A stretch of DNA of 64,000 nt from Ryuthela nishihirai (lineage: Eukaryota; Arthropoda; Arachnida; Araneae; Heptathelidae), in the NCBI GenBank assembly GCA_038380435.1, contig JAWZYU010000025.1, positions 31,782,707-31,846,706 of the forward strand, in the 5' to 3' direction. The position numbers and the translations under genes were made by a program. Each line of letters opens with the position of its first letter. Position 1 is the stretch's first letter. The notes beneath the pieces are model-generated. The model saw only the letters and a program-made list of their open reading frames with translations. It was not told the DNA's origin and ran no database searches. Shown piece after piece: positions 1-10,247 of this stretch.

Positions 1-194
1 GTTGGGGATTTTCCTCAGGGGAGCCTCGAGACACCTGAATAAAATGCCATCATTGTACCCTTGGCACTTTTTAATTTTCAACCTTTGTGCTTTTCTTGAG
101 AAATGGACTTTTGATAAGATTTAAAACTCTTCAATTTATTTACCACTCGAGGTGCATCAGTTTGAAAGCATGAACTCTTGACCACCGACCGCTG
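1..194. other. Unassigned AT-rich flank
   Basis: I see no coding, RNA or repeat signal here. It abuts the 3' end of an old SINE1 copy. Confidence 0.4.
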
Positions 195-1135
195 AGTTTG
201 GTTGTTTTGCCACTCAGCGGCACTTGTTTGCACTCAGTAGGCGAAATGACAAGGTCACAAAGATCCCAACGGCTCAAAGACGGGTCGGAGAAGCCACGGA
301 GGTATGAACTAATGGTCCTACCTCGGCGGATCCACTTGGCAGCTGTTAACCCTTTCACGACTAAGGGAATCATTTTTCCCCATTTTAAAATTGGTGATTG
401 TCGTATTTAATTATAACCTTATCTGCATTTTTTATACAGAATGTCAAAATAGAACGTATGCCGAGCGCAATTACGTAAACGGGAACGTTTAGAAAACAAA
501 AACAGAACTGTCAGGAAGCATAATATATGTACTATGTGCAATATCCATCTTTGCCTCACTACCAAAAGAAATTGCTTCGCAGAATATCATAATTAGCACA
601 TCATTTTGTATAGTAATTTTATTTCATAATTTTGTATTATTTTAGTTAACATTTTGTTCTAATAAACCAATAAATAAAAGACATTGCATAATAAGCCTAA
701 CTATAATTTGTGTTAACTTTATAGTCCATTGGGAAAAATATTTCCCATAAAATTCCAAAACAACTACACATTGTTATGTATTTTTCTTATGATTTTTAAA
801 ATAAACAGTTACATACTAATATTTACTATTAGAAACCTTATGGTCCTGAAAGGCTTAAGAGACAAATGGTAGCCTCCCGTCAAGGCCATCCAGCGTTCTG
901 AACGTGAGCAGGACGTGGTTCTCCTGCTCACGGGAACAAGGCTTTACGTCCTGTCCGACGGCTTTTCGAAGTCCATCGGTGGCCACTTTCTAACAGAGGG
1001 AAGGGTAAGGGTTTAGAAGAGATAAATCTCAACGCTGACACAAACAGGGTTGAGACTCGAACATCGGTGGGACTCGAACAGGGGAATTGTAGATGATGAG
1101 CCAGGCGCGCTACTAACTAGCCAACACCTGTCCCT
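195..1135 (-). mobile_element. SINE1 copy, old, split by a piggyBac-like insert
   Basis: A diverged SINE1 in reverse orientation. Its 3' part (GTTGTTTTGCCACTCAGCGG) lies at 195-345 and the rest resumes at 859 with GAGACAAATGGTAGCCTCCC, ending in a decayed tRNA-like head near 1135. The two halves are contiguous in the family consensus, so 346-858 is a later insertion. It carries more substitutions than most copies and is therefore among the older ones. Confidence 0.8.
346..858. mobile_element. Non-autonomous piggyBac-like element with TTAA duplication
   Basis: The insert begins TTAACCCTTTCACGAC at 346 and ends GTCCTGAAAGGCTTAA at 858. These termini are inverted repeats of each other at 14 of 16 positions. 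A duplicated TTAA target and ends starting CCC are characteristic of piggyBac elements. The ~505 bp interior is AT-rich and has no transposase, so the copy would depend on an enzyme supplied elsewhere. Insertion into a SINE1 whose consensus runs straight across the junction fixes both boundaries. Confidence 0.75.
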
Positions 1136-1530
1136 CTCTCTGGTGAAAAGAGGTGATCGGTATGTAATGCTGTCTTTGCGGACTATTTTTTAGAGTACTT
1201 AAGAACTTAGATTTAAACTAGTTCGCGCATTTCAGTCATTGAAAGTATTCGTTTTGAGCTAGTCTGATTAGAACTGAACTAGTTGAAGCGACCAAAATAA
1301 CTCTTTACTGAAGAATTGCTCGAATGCAAAATAAAACCTAAAGTCAACAACTTCAACTTCATGTTTATCGAGTCTTCAAAATGAGGTCAGTAAGCATTAC
1401 ATAGTGTCAAAGTAATCCTTCCTCGTTCTAATAATTCAAAAAACCTGTAACTTTGCGATACGTTTTGGCTAATACTCAATACGATTCATGTTTTAATTTT
1501 TTTATTATTATATTTCGCTACCATGGGAGC
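1136..1530. other. No recognisable feature
   Basis: AT-rich intergenic sequence between SINE copies. I see no ORF, hairpin or repeat. Confidence 0.4.
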
Positions 1531-1745
1531 CGTCCCGTGGCCGAGTGGTTAGCACGCTTGGCTACTGATCTAAGAGACCTGGGTTCGAGCCCCGGATTAG
1601 GCATGGATGTGTTTGTCGTTTTTCTGCTGTGATCCTGCCATCCTCTCAGATCTCCTACTGTGGCATATAAACTGACAGGCTCCTGTCAGACCTCAGTGGC
1701 AAGCAGCTGCTTGAGGGGGTATTTATTTATTTTATTATTTACCGT
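1531..1745 (+). mobile_element. SINE2 copy, near full length
   Basis: It starts with a tRNA-like head: A-box region GTGGCCGAGTGGTTAGCACG and B-box region GGGTTCGAGCC. The family body follows (TTTTTCTGCTG, CTCCTGTCAGACCT, GCAGCTGCTTGAGGGGGT) and then a T-rich ATTT tail. These internal pol III promoter boxes make it a tRNA-derived SINE, resembling Ser/Leu-type tRNA heads. No protein is encoded. Confidence 0.88.
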
Positions 1746-1788
1746 TAAATTGTTTATTATGTTATAAATTGTATTTGATAAAATGAAT

Positions 1789-1812
1789 TTGATTGATTGA
1801 TTGATTGATTTT
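1789..1812. repeat. (GATT)n microsatellite
   Basis: About six GATT tetramers shortly downstream of the SINE2 tail, possibly grown from its A/T-rich 3' end. Confidence 0.7.
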
Positions 1813-1905
1813 TATATTAGCATTTTGAGATGTATAATATCAAACAGTTTTCACATCAGGTTTCTGCTCAAGCAGGAAATTCAAATTAGAAGTACTGAAA
1901 TATAT

Positions 1906-3157
1906 ACACCGAAGAGCCAAAATATTATGACTACCTGCCAAATATGATGTTGGTCCTCCACGTGCCTCCAAAACAGCTCTTACCCGGTGAGGCATGGAAG
2001 CTACAAGTGTTTTAAAGTGGAATTTTGCTGTTATTTCAGGTTACTAGCAGATCCTTCAACTCTTGTAAGTTACGTGGTTGAGCTGTCGCAGATCGGATAT
2101 GCTGTTCCAACACAAACCACAGATTCCCGATTGGATTGATGTCCCGGGTATTTGGAGTTCAGGGCAATACCTGGAAGTCTTCCTCATGTTCCGCAAACCA
2201 TTCTCGAACATCAGGGCAGTTGGCATGGCGCATTATCCTGCTGAAAGAAGGCACTGCTAGAGGGACATACTGTTGCTATGAAAGTTTCTACGAGAGGTTG
2301 TTACGAGAGAGACATTGTTGCTATGAAAAGGTGTACCTGGTCTGCAATGATGTTTAGGTAGGTGGTAGACGTCATAGTTTCCTGCACATGAATGACTGGG
2401 CCTAGGATTTCCCAGCAAAACATTGCTCAAAGCATTACACTTCCTCCACCGGCTTGTTTTCGTCCCATGGTGCATCCTGGTGCCAACATTTCCCAAGATA
2501 AACGACGCACACATATTCGGCCTTCCACATGGTGCAACACGAAACAAGATTCATCGAACCAGACGACCTTCTTCCAACATTCTAGGTCCAGTTTTGATGC
2601 TTGTGTGCCCACTGTAGGCGCCTTCGATGGTGTATCGAGGTTAGCATGGGCACTCGGAGCGGACTGCAGCTACCAGCCCTATTTTCATCAGGGTTCGATG
2701 TACTGCGTGTTGTGACACATTACTTCCTTCATCAGCATTCAATTATGGGCGAGTTGTGCCACATTATCCCTTCTATCGGCTCATACCATACGGGATAGCC
2801 TTCGCTCACCTCTAGCATCAATGAGCTGTGGTCGGCACACACCTTGCTGGTTCATGGTTTTCCCTCCTCGGACCACTTTTTGAAGGTACTAACCATGGCT
2901 GACCGTGAGTACCCCACAAACCCTTGCCGTCCCGGAAATGCCCTGACCCAGTTGTCTGGCCATTACAATTTGGCCTTTGTTAAACTCACTTAAGTCCGCT
3001 TCCTTTCCCCATCTGAAGAACAAGAATGACTCTGATTAACAGAGATCAGCATCTTTTTTTATACCGTTTCATGACCTTCACACGCGCCGTCGTTTACTTG
3101 TAGTTGCTTCGATTTGCATAAAGACGCCCTGGTCATAATATTTTGGCTCTTCGGTGT
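1906..3157 (-). mobile_element. Decayed Tc1-like DNA transposon
   Basis: Perfect 26-bp terminal inverted repeats lie at 1906-1931 (begins ACACCGAAGAGCCAAAATAT) and 3132-3157. The element is 1252 bp, a normal Tc1 size. The minus strand carries a broken transposase. TIRs are perfect while the coding region is mutated, so the ends may have been conserved by recent cross-mobilisation or the copy may be young with an already dead gene. TA duplication at the ends is not clean. Confidence 0.88.
2130..2800 (-). pseudogene. Tc1 transposase remnant
   Basis: Minus-strand translation between about 2612 and 2427 gives the Tc1 catalytic-core hallmark W..VVWFDES.F.LHH..GR, then M.APGCTMGRKQAGGGSVML. The first catalytic Asp of the DDE triad is seen in WFDES. 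Tc1 transposases cut and paste DNA at TA sites using an N-terminal paired helix-turn-helix domain and a DDE core. Here the frame shifts repeatedly and no ORF exceeds about 100 codons, against roughly 340 residues for the family, so it cannot encode an active enzyme. It lies centrally between the element's TIRs. Confidence 0.82.
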
Positions 3158-3193
3158 GTTTATATATCCCTAACCGATTCATAGCCTCTAGAA

Positions 3194-3225
3194 CAGGGGT
3201 TCCCAACCTGGGGTACGCGAAGCTT
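3194..3225 (+). mobile_element. Lone hAT-like terminus
   Basis: CAGGGGTTCCCAACCTGGGG resembles hAT terminal repeats and is preceded by CTCTAGAA at 3186-3193. I could not find the partner end. Confidence 0.4.
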
Positions 3226-3659
3226 GTCAACAGGGTACGGGGAATATTTGGTAAATAACTATATTTTCCTATTGAAATATATTAAAGTGTTTTTAAAAGA
3301 CTGGCTTCATTGCAAATTTGATGTCTCAATATTTAAGTGACACGAGTGAGTAAAGTTTCAATAGAGCCAATGTTATAACCAACTGTGCTTAGCAGAAATA
3401 AGTCAATCTTTGTACCTCTGAACTGGCTTTTGTTCACCAAATTTTGACTTTCACACATCGGCTGACGCAACATTTCTAAGCTATTGCATGGTGGGGGTTG
3501 CCTGTTAGCAAAACAACATTTCGGCTTTCGTTTCGAACAGGGATGTCAAATAAGGGTATACCACGCATGCGCGTATGCATGGTAAACTGTAGAATTTATT
3601 CCCTTTCGTATTGAATAGGGTTATGGAAGGGGTTTATTAAAAGCCAAGAGAATACTGAG
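3226..3659. other. No clear feature; possible hAT interior
   Basis: Sequence downstream of the hAT-like end. It includes a unit related to the 38-bp minisatellite at 4064 (TTTATTAAAAGCCAAGAG near 3632). No ORF. Confidence 0.35.
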
Positions 3660-3662
3660 GGG

Positions 3663-4036
3663 TTTTTTACCTCTCAGTGGCAGTTTTTTTTTTGCACACA
3701 GTGGGCTAAATGGACAGGTCACAAGGACTCCGAAGGCTCAGAGTAGCTTGGGGAAGGTAACCCACTGGAACAGCTGTTGGGAGACAGATGTTAGTCTCCC
3801 GTCAAGGCCATCCAGTGTGTTCTTTAATATGCACAGGGTATGGCTCTCTCTCGTATACGGGGCCACGGCTTAATGTCCCATCCTATGGACGGGGCCTTTC
3901 CAAGCTCATCGGTGTCCCCTACTGACTGTGGGTAGGGCGGGGAGTTTTGCGGAGATAAATCTCAACGCTGACTCAGCTGGTACTCCAACCTGGGAACTGC
4001 AGATTACGAGCGCGCTCCAACTGAGCCACCCCCGCC
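3663..4036 (-). mobile_element. SINE1 copy inserted in a minisatellite
   Basis: Reverse-oriented SINE1 from TTTTTTACCTCTCAGTGGC to the tRNA-like head (GAGCCACCCCCGCCCC). Related AAAAGCCAA units occur on both sides, so the SINE probably landed in or near a pre-existing array. No clean TSD. Confidence 0.8.
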
Positions 4037-4063
4037 CCGAAGGGGATATGGAAAACGTTTAGA

Positions 4064-4287
4064 AAAAGCCAATGTGGTACATCAAACGAAGAAGGTTTAC
4101 TAAAAGCCAATGCGGTGCATGAAACGAAAAAGGTTTACTAAAAGCCAATGCGGTGCATGAAACGAAAAAGGTTTACTAAAAGCCAATGCGGTGCATGAAA
4201 CGAAAAAGGTTTACTAAAAGCAAATGCGGTACATGAAACGAAAAAGGTTTACTAAAAGCCAATGCGGTACATGAAACGAAAAAGGTC
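4064..4287. repeat. 38-bp minisatellite
   Basis: Tandem units starting AAAAGCCAATGCGGTGCATG at 38-bp spacing (for example 4102, 4140, 4178), about six copies with single-base variants GCGGTG/GCGGTA. Confidence 0.9.
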
Positions 4288-4299
4288 CCGGCTCTAGAA

Positions 4300-4790
4300 C
4301 AAGGGTGCTCAAACGTTTTTGGCATCGGGCCGAATAAAAATTTTGTTTTCCGTGGTCCAATGGACTGTTGTTTCACTTTAATAGAGCCAGTTTTTAATAT
4401 ATATATCTTCTAATTCTCCCATGGGTTGGATAAAATTGTTAAAAGAACCTTATTAAATTCACTTTGAAAACTATTATGTTTAACTTTTCCAATACTGAAA
4501 AATATACAGGTTATTACTTTAAGACGTAATACATTTCAAGTAATATTTTTTTAGTACATTGCAATATAGTATTATTTATGGTCTTTGTTTTAATTCAAAT
4601 GTCTAAGCAATTACTTTGCTAGTAAGACATTACAACTTCGTTTCGATTAAAATGCTTAGTTTTATTCACAAAAAAAAAATGCATAAAATCGATGGGCAAT
4701 AACAAATCACCCCTTCTAAAGTATAAGCGTAACTCATCGATACTGGTCAACAAGATACTATGGAAAATATAAATAAATTAAAAAATTTAA
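4300..4790. mobile_element. Second hAT-like terminus and AT-rich body
   Basis: CAAGGGTGCTCAAACGTTTT at 4300 followed by GGCATCGGGCCG resembles many hAT short elements. It is preceded by the same octamer CTCTAGAA (4292-4299) as the terminus at 3194. The following ~450 bp are AT-rich and contain no ORF or matching end. Confidence 0.4.
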
Positions 4791-5022
4791 AAAATACCTA
4801 TCTTCCTATGTGGCCCTAAAAAGTAGAAAATAAGCCTAAAGCATATCGATGGTGCAATCAGTCACTGAGTTCGTATTCGCTTCGAAGGAAGATAGGGCGC
4901 TGATTTACATACTCAACATCTTTCTTTGAAGTGAATACGAACTCAGTGACTGATTGCACCATCGCTATGCTTTAAGTTTATTTCTTCTTTTTAGGTTAAA
5001 AAACACCTATTTATATTTTTTG
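4791..5022. mobile_element. Foldback (hairpin) element
   Basis: Nearly perfect inverted arms at about 4837-4889 and 4922-4974 (core GGTGCAATCAGTCACTGAGT and its complement) separated by roughly 32 bp. Weaker complementarity continues outward to about 4791 and 5022. This is the architecture of a MITE or foldback element; the family is unknown. Confidence 0.75.
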
Positions 5023-5029
5023 TCACTGA

Positions 5030-5250
5030 AAACACCTACCTTCAAAAACTTTCATTTGATATATAACTCATAAACATCGAACACATCCCCCCCCCCCGCT
5101 TTTGAGTCATGTTTGTGGTAGCCTGTGACATTGACACGTCACAAGATTTCATTTGAGATACGACTCGTTAAAGTCGAACCTCGCGAAAATACATCTCCCC
5201 TCCCTTTTATCAGGGGGGATACTGGGGGAAAAATTCGAAATAGCTTAAAT
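5030..5250. repeat. Degenerate tandem repeat with C-rich runs
   Basis: The motif CTTTCATTTGATATATAACT near 5048 recurs in altered form near 5148, 5638 and 6010, each followed by a TCGAAC/TTCGAAAG block. The array was later interrupted by SINE2 copies. Confidence 0.5.
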
Positions 5251-5252
5251 AA

Positions 5253-5450
5253 AAAAAAAATACCCCCTCAAGCAGCTGTTTGCCACAGAGGTCTGACAGG
5301 AGCCTGTCAATTTATATGCCACAGTAGAAGATCTGAGAGGATGGCAGGACCTCAGCAGAAAACAACACGAACATCCATGCCTTACCCGGGGCTCGAACCC
5401 AGGTCCCGTAGATCAGTAGCCAGGCGCTCTAACCACTCGGCCACGGGACG
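5253..5450 (-). mobile_element. SINE2 copy
   Basis: Reverse orientation from AAATACCCCCTCAAGCAGCT to the complement of the tRNA-like head (CCACTCGGCCACGGGACGG). First of three same-orientation copies within 700 bp. Confidence 0.88.
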
Positions 5451-5451
5451 G

Positions 5452-5620
5452 ATAAAAAAATACCCCCTCAAGCAGCTGCTTGCCACAGAGGTCTGACAGG
5501 AGCCTGTCAGTTTATATGCTATAGTAGAAGGTCTGTGAGGATGGCAGGACCTGAGCAGAAAAACAACACACACATCCATGCCTTACCTGGGGCTCGAACC
5601 TAGGTTCCTTAGATCAACGA
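5452..5620 (-). mobile_element. SINE2 copy, 5' truncated
   Basis: It starts directly after the previous head with another AAAAAATACCCCCTCAAGCA and runs to the B-box area near 5615, where the tRNA-like head is lost. The tandem arrangement suggests insertion into, or next to, the adjacent copy. Confidence 0.82.
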
Positions 5621-5730
5621 CCGTCATTATACGAGCTTCCATTTGACACCTAACTCATAACTGTAGGCCCTCGCGTTCGGAAGACATAGTAGAACGACTT
5701 TCACATTTCCCGTTTTTTAAAAATAAAAAA

Positions 5731-5932
5731 ATAAATACCCCCTCAAGCAGCTGCTTGCCACAGAGGTCTGACAGGAGCCTGTCAGTTTATATGCCACAGT
5801 AGGAGATCTGAGAGGATGGCAGGACCTCAGCAGAAAAACGACACACACATCCATGCCTAAATTCCGGGGCTCGAACCCAGGTCCCTTAGATCAGTAGCCA
5901 AGCGTGCTAACCACTCGGCCACGGGACGGCCC
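5731..5932 (-). mobile_element. SINE2 copy, near full length
   Basis: Third copy of the cluster, with complete tail, body and tRNA-like head ending CGGCCACGGGACGG. Confidence 0.88.
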
Positions 5933-6638
5933 CGTTTTTTAGGGAGGAAGAAAGCATGGGGAGTCAATTTTTTATTGCCTATGACACCTTTCGCATCACA
6001 AGCTTTCATTTGACATATAAATCGTTAAGTTTCTCCATCGCGTTCGAAAGATTCGATGGAACAACTTTTTGTCAAATCCACAAACCGACAAATGTCAAAG
6101 CCAAAAGCAATAAGAGATAGGTAAAAGCTAAGATACGTCCCTTAGTCTTTTCAGTGACGAAATGCGAATTTGGCAAATCACATTCCCGCTCCTTATTTTT
6201 TTTTCTATTGGCGGGTTGCCTCGCAGAGATTCGCGAAGGCTGATTCCTGGAATCAGCCATTTCCCTTATATAATCTCCAAATATCTATATAATGTTTTAA
6301 TATAATATCTATATAATGTTCCAAACAATAGCAGACCGCATATCAGTGGAAAGTTCTGTTAAACTAAGGGAAGGTTGCGGAAGGCTAGGGATGGTGGATG
6401 AATGCCGTTGGAGTGGTCAGTCGAGTGAAATACATGTCCGTACGGATTATTCTAAATTGAAGTGTTCACCCCAGTAGAGGCTTACACTTATTCTCGCTAA
6501 AATATGTTGATAATATGTGTGAAATTAATGTAATCAGATTTTTGCAATTCAGTAATATTAACTGACAAAACAAGTTTATTGGTGATGTAAACGTGAGTTG
6601 TTTTTCAGAAAAGATCTTGACTGGAAGTTTCTTAGTGA
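5933..6638. other. No gene; degenerate repeat and AT-rich sequence
   Basis: 5970-6070 holds one more unit of the degenerate array described at 5030. Near 6270-6320 there is a short duplication of ATCTATATAATGTT. No coding support. Confidence 0.4.
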
Positions 6639-6639
6639 T

Positions 6640-6950
6640 GTAGAGGGTGGTTGGCTTATCGGCAGCGCGCAAGGCTCGTAACCTGGAGCTCCCCGGGTTC
6701 GAACCACAATTATGTCACCGTTCAGAATTATTTTCCGCTAACTCTCGTTCCGACCTTGGACAGAAAAAGGATACCGATGGGTTTGAGAAGGTAGCCGTCC
6801 GTCGGATGAGACGTTAATCCGTGATCTATGTGTAGGAGAGCATTACCCCTGTGCACGTTAAAGAACAAGCTGGATAGTATTGACAAAAGCTTGCATCTGT
6901 CTCCTAACAACTGTCCAGTTGTCCCCTTTTTAAGATTGCTCTTTCACCAA
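6640..6950 (+). mobile_element. Divergent SINE1 copy
   Basis: Head-like GGTTGGCTTATCGGCAGCGC, B box GGGTTCGAACC, then recognisable body blocks (GTCCGTCGGATGAGACGTTA, GTGCACGTTAAAGAACA). Divergence is high, so this is an old copy or a separate subfamily. Confidence 0.75.
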
Positions 6951-6990
6951 CCTCCTCTCAATCCTCGAGACTAGTCCTTAGCCTACCTGT

Positions 6991-7433
6991 GGGGCGGGGG
7001 TGGCTCAGTCGGTAGCGCGCCAGGCTCGTAATCTGTAGTTCCCAGGTTCGAGTCCCAGCTGGGTCAGCGTTGAGATTTATCTCCGGAAAAATTCCCCGCC
7101 CTGCCCACGGTCAGTAGGGGACACCGATGGGTTTGGAAAGGCCGCCGTCCATCGTATGGGACGTTAAGCCGTGGCCCCGTGTGCGGGAGAGCCATACCCT
7201 GTGCACGTTAAAGAACACATTGGATGGCCTTGACGGGAGGCTACCATCTGTCTCCCAACAGCTGTTCCAGTGGGTCCCCTCCCCCAACCTTCTCTGAGCC
7301 TTCGGGGTCCATGTGACCTGACCATTTAGCCCATGGTGTGCAAAAAAGTGCCGCTCAGAGGTAAAACAACCCAACCCAACCCTAGCCGCCCTTGTAGGCA
7401 AAAATGTGCCTCACAGAAACAAAACCATCCCCA
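6991..7433 (+). mobile_element. SINE1 copy plus a second tail fragment
   Basis: Full-length SINE1 from GGGGCGGGGGTGGCTCAGTC to AACCCAACCC at 7382. A second, diverged 3' end follows (GCAAAAATGTGCCTCACAG, to 7433), either an older copy or a rearranged tail. Confidence 0.87.
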
Positions 7434-8034
7434 ACCTATGAGTGAATCTATTCTTTCCTAGACCTCATCTAGACTTCTCCATCCCTCCCATCCTCATCCA
7501 ACATCCGAGTGGGATGCAGTGACAAGATCTCTTTCACTGCGAGAGAGATGAGGCTAAAAGGGCTTTACTGCGCAAGTGCTCTGTCGGTTGTTGACCTCCA
7601 TCTGGGAAGCGCTGCTGGATGAGATCGCGTGCCTTATGTACACTTATCTGTTCGCGGCTGGCCAAATAAACGCCACCGCGCGTGCTTAATAGGTCACGAC
7701 TAATTCGCCTAGCGCTACCTCGTTCTCACCAGCCACAGGTGAGAGTAGTCAAGAGTAAGTGTAGGCGGAAAAGCTTCACTGAGGCTTGATTAATTTCAAC
7801 ATAAATATGGGCATACCTGCGGTTTAACACGTGATGTTTTTCGAACTAGCTTTAATCGGGTTGATCTAAAAATAAAGTGCATTGGAGTAAAAGATGTAAA
7901 TTAAAATAAAAGTACTTATTTTTCTTCTATGCCTGCTGTAAAAAGCTAAAAATATATGTTACTTCTTTGGCACGAAAGATCTTTTTGAATCCCCTTAAAC
8001 AGTGCGATACTCCAGAGAAAAGTTCTGTGAGGAA
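7434..8034. other. No recognisable feature
   Basis: A more GC-balanced stretch than its surroundings up to about 7750, then AT-rich. No ORF or repeat I can name. Confidence 0.4.
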
Positions 8035-8765
8035 GTAATTTTTTTTTTTGCATGTAATGGGCTAAATGGTCAGGTCAGAAGGACCCTAAGGGTCAGAGAA
8101 GGTTAGGAGATCCAATGGACAGCTTCTAGAAGATATATAGTAGTCTCCTATCAACATCATTCAGTATGCTTATAACGTGCACAAGATGTGGCTTTCCTGC
8201 ACGCTGGATCATGTCTTAACGTCCCATCAGACGAACGGTGGATTTTCAAAGCTATCGGTGTTTTCTCATCTAGGTTAGCGGAGATAAATCTGAACCGTGG
8301 CACAATTGGGACTCGAATGTGGGTTGGGTTGTTGTTGTTTTACCTCTGAGCGTAACTTTTTTGCACACCATGGGCTAAATGGCCAGGTCACATGGACCCT
8401 GAAGGCTCAGAGAAGGTTGGGGAGGGAACCCACTGGAACAGCTGTTGGGAGACAGATGGTAGCCTCCCGTCAAGGCCATCCAGCGTGTTCTTTAACGTGC
8501 ACAGGGTATGGCTCTCCCGCACACGGGGCCACGGCTTAACGTCCCATCCGACGGACGGCGGCCTTTCCAAGCCCATCGGTGTCCCCTACTGACCGTGGGC
8601 AGGGCAGGGAATTTTGCGGTGATAAATCTCAACGCTGACCCAGCTGGGACTCGAACCTGGGAACTACAGATTACGAGCCTGGCGCGCTACCGACTGAGCC
8701 ATCCCCGCCCCACTCGAACGTGGGAAGTGCAGATTACGAGCCTGGAACGCTACCGTCGTGTTAGG
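8035..8765 (-). mobile_element. Old SINE1 copy hosting a younger one
   Basis: The outer, strongly diverged SINE1 runs from TTTTGCATGTAATGGGCTAA to its B-box region (GGGACTCGAATGTGGG), is broken at 8323, and resumes at 8712 with the duplicated B box followed by AGTGCAGATTACGAGCCTGG. Confidence 0.85.
8324..8711 (-). mobile_element. Young SINE1 nested in an older SINE1
   Basis: A full-length 388-bp copy flanked by ACTCGAATGTGGG (8311-8323) and ACTCGAACGTGGG (8712-8724), a 13-bp TSD with one mismatch lying in the B box of the older element. The nesting orders the two insertions in time and shows a self-target. Confidence 0.92.
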
Positions 8766-9167
8766 GAATAATATTACTGAAGAACTAGAAAGTTCAATCA
8801 CCAGTGGGCAGGGCCCAGATCTAGGCAATGGCGTCATTGCCCCGCCTCCAGCTCAATCCCAGTCACTTGCCATCCCCTGAGGTTCGTATCCCATACGGTT
8901 TTTATACACCCAATATTAGCAGAATATAGCGAATATAGCAAATATAGCAGTGGCTTAACATAAGAACCAATGGATCGCTGGGAGTAGAGAAAAATAAGAC
9001 TTTTGGTAGCTAATACATAACATCATGTTGCATGTGTCATTTATGAAGATACGTAAAAAAATGAGGTATGATGAAAAAATAAAACCAAGTGTTTCGCCTC
9101 GGAGGTTCTGCTGAGCACGAGGCACGTTATTTTATATGGAATCATAACATCTACTTGAGACTAGGGT
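8766..9167. other. No gene seen
   Basis: AT-rich. GGGCCCAGATCTAGGCAATG at 8812 resembles GCCCGGATCTAGAAA at 42446 and may be the end of an unnamed DNA element. Confidence 0.35.
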
Positions 9168-9480
9168 CGGGTTGTTTTACCCCTAAGCGGCACTTTTTTT
9201 TGCAAACAACGGTCTAAATGACCAGGTCACAATGACCCAGAAGGCTAAGATTGGAGTCCTTGTGAGGAGGAAGGATTGAGATCCACTATTTGGGGGAGGG
9301 GACCCACTGAAACAGCTGTTGGGAGACAGATGGCAGCCTCCTGTCAAGGCCATCCAGCGTGTTTTTAACGTGCACAGGGTATGGCTCTCCCTCACACGGA
9401 GCCATGGTTTAACTCTCATCCGATGGACGGCGGCCTTTCCAAGCCCATCGATGTTCTCTACTGACTGTGGGCAGAGCGGG
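9168..9480 (-). mobile_element. SINE1 copy, head missing
   Basis: Reverse copy from GGTTGTTTTACCCCTAAGCG to GACTGTGGGCAGAGCGGGAC, lacking the tRNA-like head. About 50 bp of foreign sequence sits at 9245-9295 inside the body. Confidence 0.8.
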
Positions 9481-10247
9481 ACTTGACACTAGGTTATGAG
9501 ACTTTAACAATAAGGGTAATCTTGATCAAAATCCTGTAACTCAGCGGTCAGAGCATCTGACATGTTATCTGGAGGTGATGGTTTCGGATCCCATACGCCT
9601 TAAGAGAGTTTTTCCCATATACCGAGTGTTAGATGAAGATAATGACTTAAATATCAATCTATCTAAATTTCGATTTAGCAGGATTTAAATAGGTCTGGTA
9701 GCTGAAATGTTTTAAAACAGAAATGTCAGTTAAGGCTAGAAGAAAGCCTTTCGTTAATATGGGATGCTGGTTTTAACGGAGAAAGAATTCTTTTTTTGTT
9801 TCCCACATTTAGTATCCTCTAACAGTGGAAATTTGAATGAAGAGATGATTGGAAAAATGCTCGTAGTAATATTTCATTAGTGTCTATAAATCACAAAACA
9901 CAGTTATTATTGCCTCTACCACCAAAAATTTGATATTTCTCTTATAAATAGTTCATTTTCATTAACTTTTAACTTATTTGTCATTTTCCACCTATTTAGA
10001 TAGCTAGAGGGCGCCATTAACGCTAATGGGAAATTCCAAAACTGCGAATTGTAATATTTCATCAATACTTATCCAAAAAATTTTTTTCAAAAATTATTTC
10101 TAAAAAAAAATGTCTACAGACAGGATACTCGACAGGGTAAAAACATTAGCTAGGTTTTTTTTTTCCCTTGAACGAGTTAAAAATTGATCTGGAAAGAATT
10201 CAAATCAGTACAAACTTGTAGAAAATTTTACGAAATCCATAAGTGGG
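9481..10247. other. AT-rich, no gene; dispersed motif
   Basis: No ORF. The block TAATATTTCATCAATACTTA near 10052 recurs almost identically near 63393, so part of this stretch belongs to an unnamed dispersed repeat. Confidence 0.4.

Noticed and set aside
1531..1605. tRNA-Ser/Leu gene
   Set aside because: Head of SINE2; repeated about 17 times with the same non-tRNA body attached.
4064..4287. CRISPR-like array
   Set aside because: Units are contiguous without unique spacers; the context is eukaryotic.
6991..7065. tRNA gene
   Set aside because: A and B boxes are present, but the same head heads every SINE1 copy, the acceptor arms do not pair convincingly and the body follows directly.
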